NCBI GenBank assembly: GCA_027066795.1
Contig: JAMONA010000036.1
Coordinates: 1 to 22,616, forward strand
Direction: 5' to 3'
DNA length: 22,616 nt
From: Candidatus Kaiserbacteria bacterium
Lineage (GTDB): Bacteria > Patescibacteriota > Minisyncoccia > Phycocordibacterales > UBA2100
Position numbers and translations under genes: made by a program. Positions 21,416 to 22,616 of the stretch are shown here, in pieces (position 1 is the stretch's first letter; each line of letters starts with the position of its first letter). The notes below the pieces were generated by a model. It ran no database searches and had not been told where the DNA came from. It saw nothing but the letters and a program-made list of their open reading frames with translations.

Positions 21416-22616
21416 ATGATCTTCAAAAATAAAGAAAGTAAACATAAGGAGCCTTTATACATAAAAAATACTCTCTCTGGAGAGAAAGAGGAGTTTAAAC
21501 CACTCGTACCAGGCAAGGTGCGTATGTATAACTGTGGGCCTACTGTGTACAGCGAGCCTCATATAGGCAACCTACGCTCATACGTATTCGCAGACATATT
21601 ACGTAGAGTATTTGAGTACAACGACTACGAAGTACAACAGGTAATAAACATCACCGATGTTGGACACCTTGTGGCAGACTCTGAAGACGGCGAAGACAAG
21701 ATGGAAAAAAAGGCAAAAGAGACGGGAGAGACTGCACAAGACATCGCTAAAGAAAATACGGACATATTCTTAGACAACCTAACAAGTTTAGGCATAAATA
21801 CAGAGCCTATAGAGTTCCCCAGGGCTACTGACTACATAGTGGCACAGATAGAGATGACTAAGGCATTAATAGAGAAGGGCTACGCATATGTAGTAGACAA
21901 CGGGGTAGCATTTGACACCTCAAAGTTTAAGACCTATGGGCAGCTTGGTAATATAAACTTAGATGAGCAGCAAGCCGGTGCAAGGGTTGAGTCAGACTCA
22001 CAAAAGCACAGCCCTACAGACTTCTGGCTATGGAAGTTTAATAAAGGTACAGAGAAACGCCAACAAGAGTGGGACTCTCCGTGGGGTGTTGGCTTCCCAG
22101 GGTGGCACCTTGAGTGCTCTGCTATGAGCCGTGCCCTACTTGGCCGCCAGCTAGACATACATACCGGTGGCATAGACCATATACCAGTACACCATAACAA
22201 TGAGATAGCCCAAAGCGAGGCAACAAGCGGTAAAAAGTTTGTAAACTATTGGCTACACAATGCTCACCTCTCGTTTGATGGTAAAAGGTTTGAGAAGTCT
22301 ACTGGGCATGTACTCTATTTAAGGCAAATAATAGACAGGGGCTACAACCCTCTCGCACTACGCTACCTACTATTAACTACTAAGTATAATACCGAGCAGA
22401 ACTTTACTTGGGAGTCACTAGAGGCCGCCAGTAAGGCACTTACCAAGCTGCGCAAGTACTACGCAGACAACTTGCTAACTGAAGCTGACAGTGTCATAAA
22501 TAAAAAATATAAAAGAGACTTCACAAAGGCTATTAATGACAATCTTGGCACACCTAAAGCTCTGGCAATAGTATGGGATCTAGTAAAAGACGCAGATGTG
22601 ACCAACGCAGATAAAA
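21416..22616 (+). CDS. cysS: Cysteinyl-tRNA synthetase, 3' end outside window
   Basis: The open frame from ATG 21416 runs to the right edge (about 400 codons). It is the class I enzyme that charges tRNA-Cys. The zinc and ATP motifs are clear: MYNCGPTVYSEPHIGNLRSY (HIGN form of the HIGH motif), WHLECSAMSRALLG and GGIDHIPVHHNNEIAQSEA (zinc ligands Cys, Cys, His, Glu). The KMSKS loop is unusual: GKRFEKSTG, keeping only the last Lys-Ser. The anticodon-domain start (FTWESLEAASKALTKLRKYY) is present, and the C-terminus is missing. The leader is A-rich (AACTAACAACATAAAC) without a Shine-Dalgarno. It probably shares the transcript of the pseudouridine synthase. Confidence 0.96.
   Translation, partial: MIFKNKESKHKEPLYIKNTLSGEKEEFKPLVPGKVRMYNCGPTVYSEPHIGNLRSYVFADILRRVFEYNDYEVQQVINITDVGHLVADSEDGEDKMEKKAKETGETAQDIAKENTDIFLDNLTSLGINTEPIEFPRATDYIVAQIEMTKALIEKGYAYVVDNGVAFDTSKFKTYGQLGNINLDEQQAGARVESDSQKHSPTDFWLWKFNKGTEKRQQEWDSPWGVGFPGWHLECSAMSRALLGRQLDIHTGGIDHIPVHHNNEIAQSEATSGKKFVNYWLHNAHLSFDGKRFEKSTGHVLYLRQIIDRGYNPLALRYLLLTTKYNTEQNFTWESLEAASKALTKLRKYYADNLLTEADSVINKKYKRDFTKAINDNLGTPKALAIVWDLVKDADVTNADK

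Noticed and set aside
1..22616. Alternative genetic code with TGA as glycine
   Set aside because: All recognisable genes read through without TGA codons and use normal glycine codons; TGA is only absent as a stop.

Overview
The window reads as ordinary chromosome of a small-genome bacterium of the Candidate Phyla Radiation (Patescibacteria), most likely a Parcubacteria/Paceibacteria-type lineage. This is inferred from four things: secreted proteins built from SdrD_B, cadherin-like, LamG and thrombospondin-3 modules, one with a C-terminal peptidoglycan-binding domain; compact standard housekeeping genes; many very small membrane proteins; and near-absence of Shine-Dalgarno sites. The standard genetic code fits. 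No phage, insertion sequence, CRISPR array or rRNA was seen.

Layout. 1-2104 (-): a secreted multidomain protein running off the left edge, with its own -35/-10 promoter. 2221-3492 (-): HI0933-family flavoprotein. 3608-3907 (-): tandem zinc-ribbon protein. 4050-4445 (+): four-helix membrane protein. 4502-5365 (-): three small genes (DUF2853, an unlisted 29-residue membrane peptide, an excalibur-domain protein). 5477-6781 (-) serS and 6802-7686 (+) dprA diverge from one 20-bp promoter region. 7703-7861 (+): a probable orphan structured RNA ending in an intrinsic terminator. 7856-10927 (-): a 1023-residue peptidoglycan-anchored surface protein. 10992-11425: four tRNAs (Thr-CGT, Thr-GGT, Asp-GTC, and one with anticodon CAT). 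11469-13412 (-) dnaK; 13497-13811 (-) ribbon-helix-helix-like protein; 13866-18457 (-) gyrA-gyrB operon; 18637-19566 (-) an orphan gene that stands apart from its neighbours; 19678-20578 (-) two membrane-anchored proteins; 20623-21378 (+) pseudouridine synthase; 21416-end (+) cysS, truncated by the window.

The genes form no single pathway. The more informative layer is expression. About seven protein genes have a -10 box (four of them with an upstream TGn) ending 6-9 nt before the ATG, which predicts leaderless mRNAs and moves several starts downstream of the longest-ORF choice. Other genes have short A/T-rich leaders without a Shine-Dalgarno. The stable-RNA genes instead share a TTGC-type -35 at 16-nt spacing, and the new RNA candidate has the same promoter geometry. 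The best leads are the orphan RNA (7703-7861), the leaderless-promoter pattern, and the isolated gene 18637-19566, which alone has a Shine-Dalgarno, two adjacent palindromes and its own long terminator.
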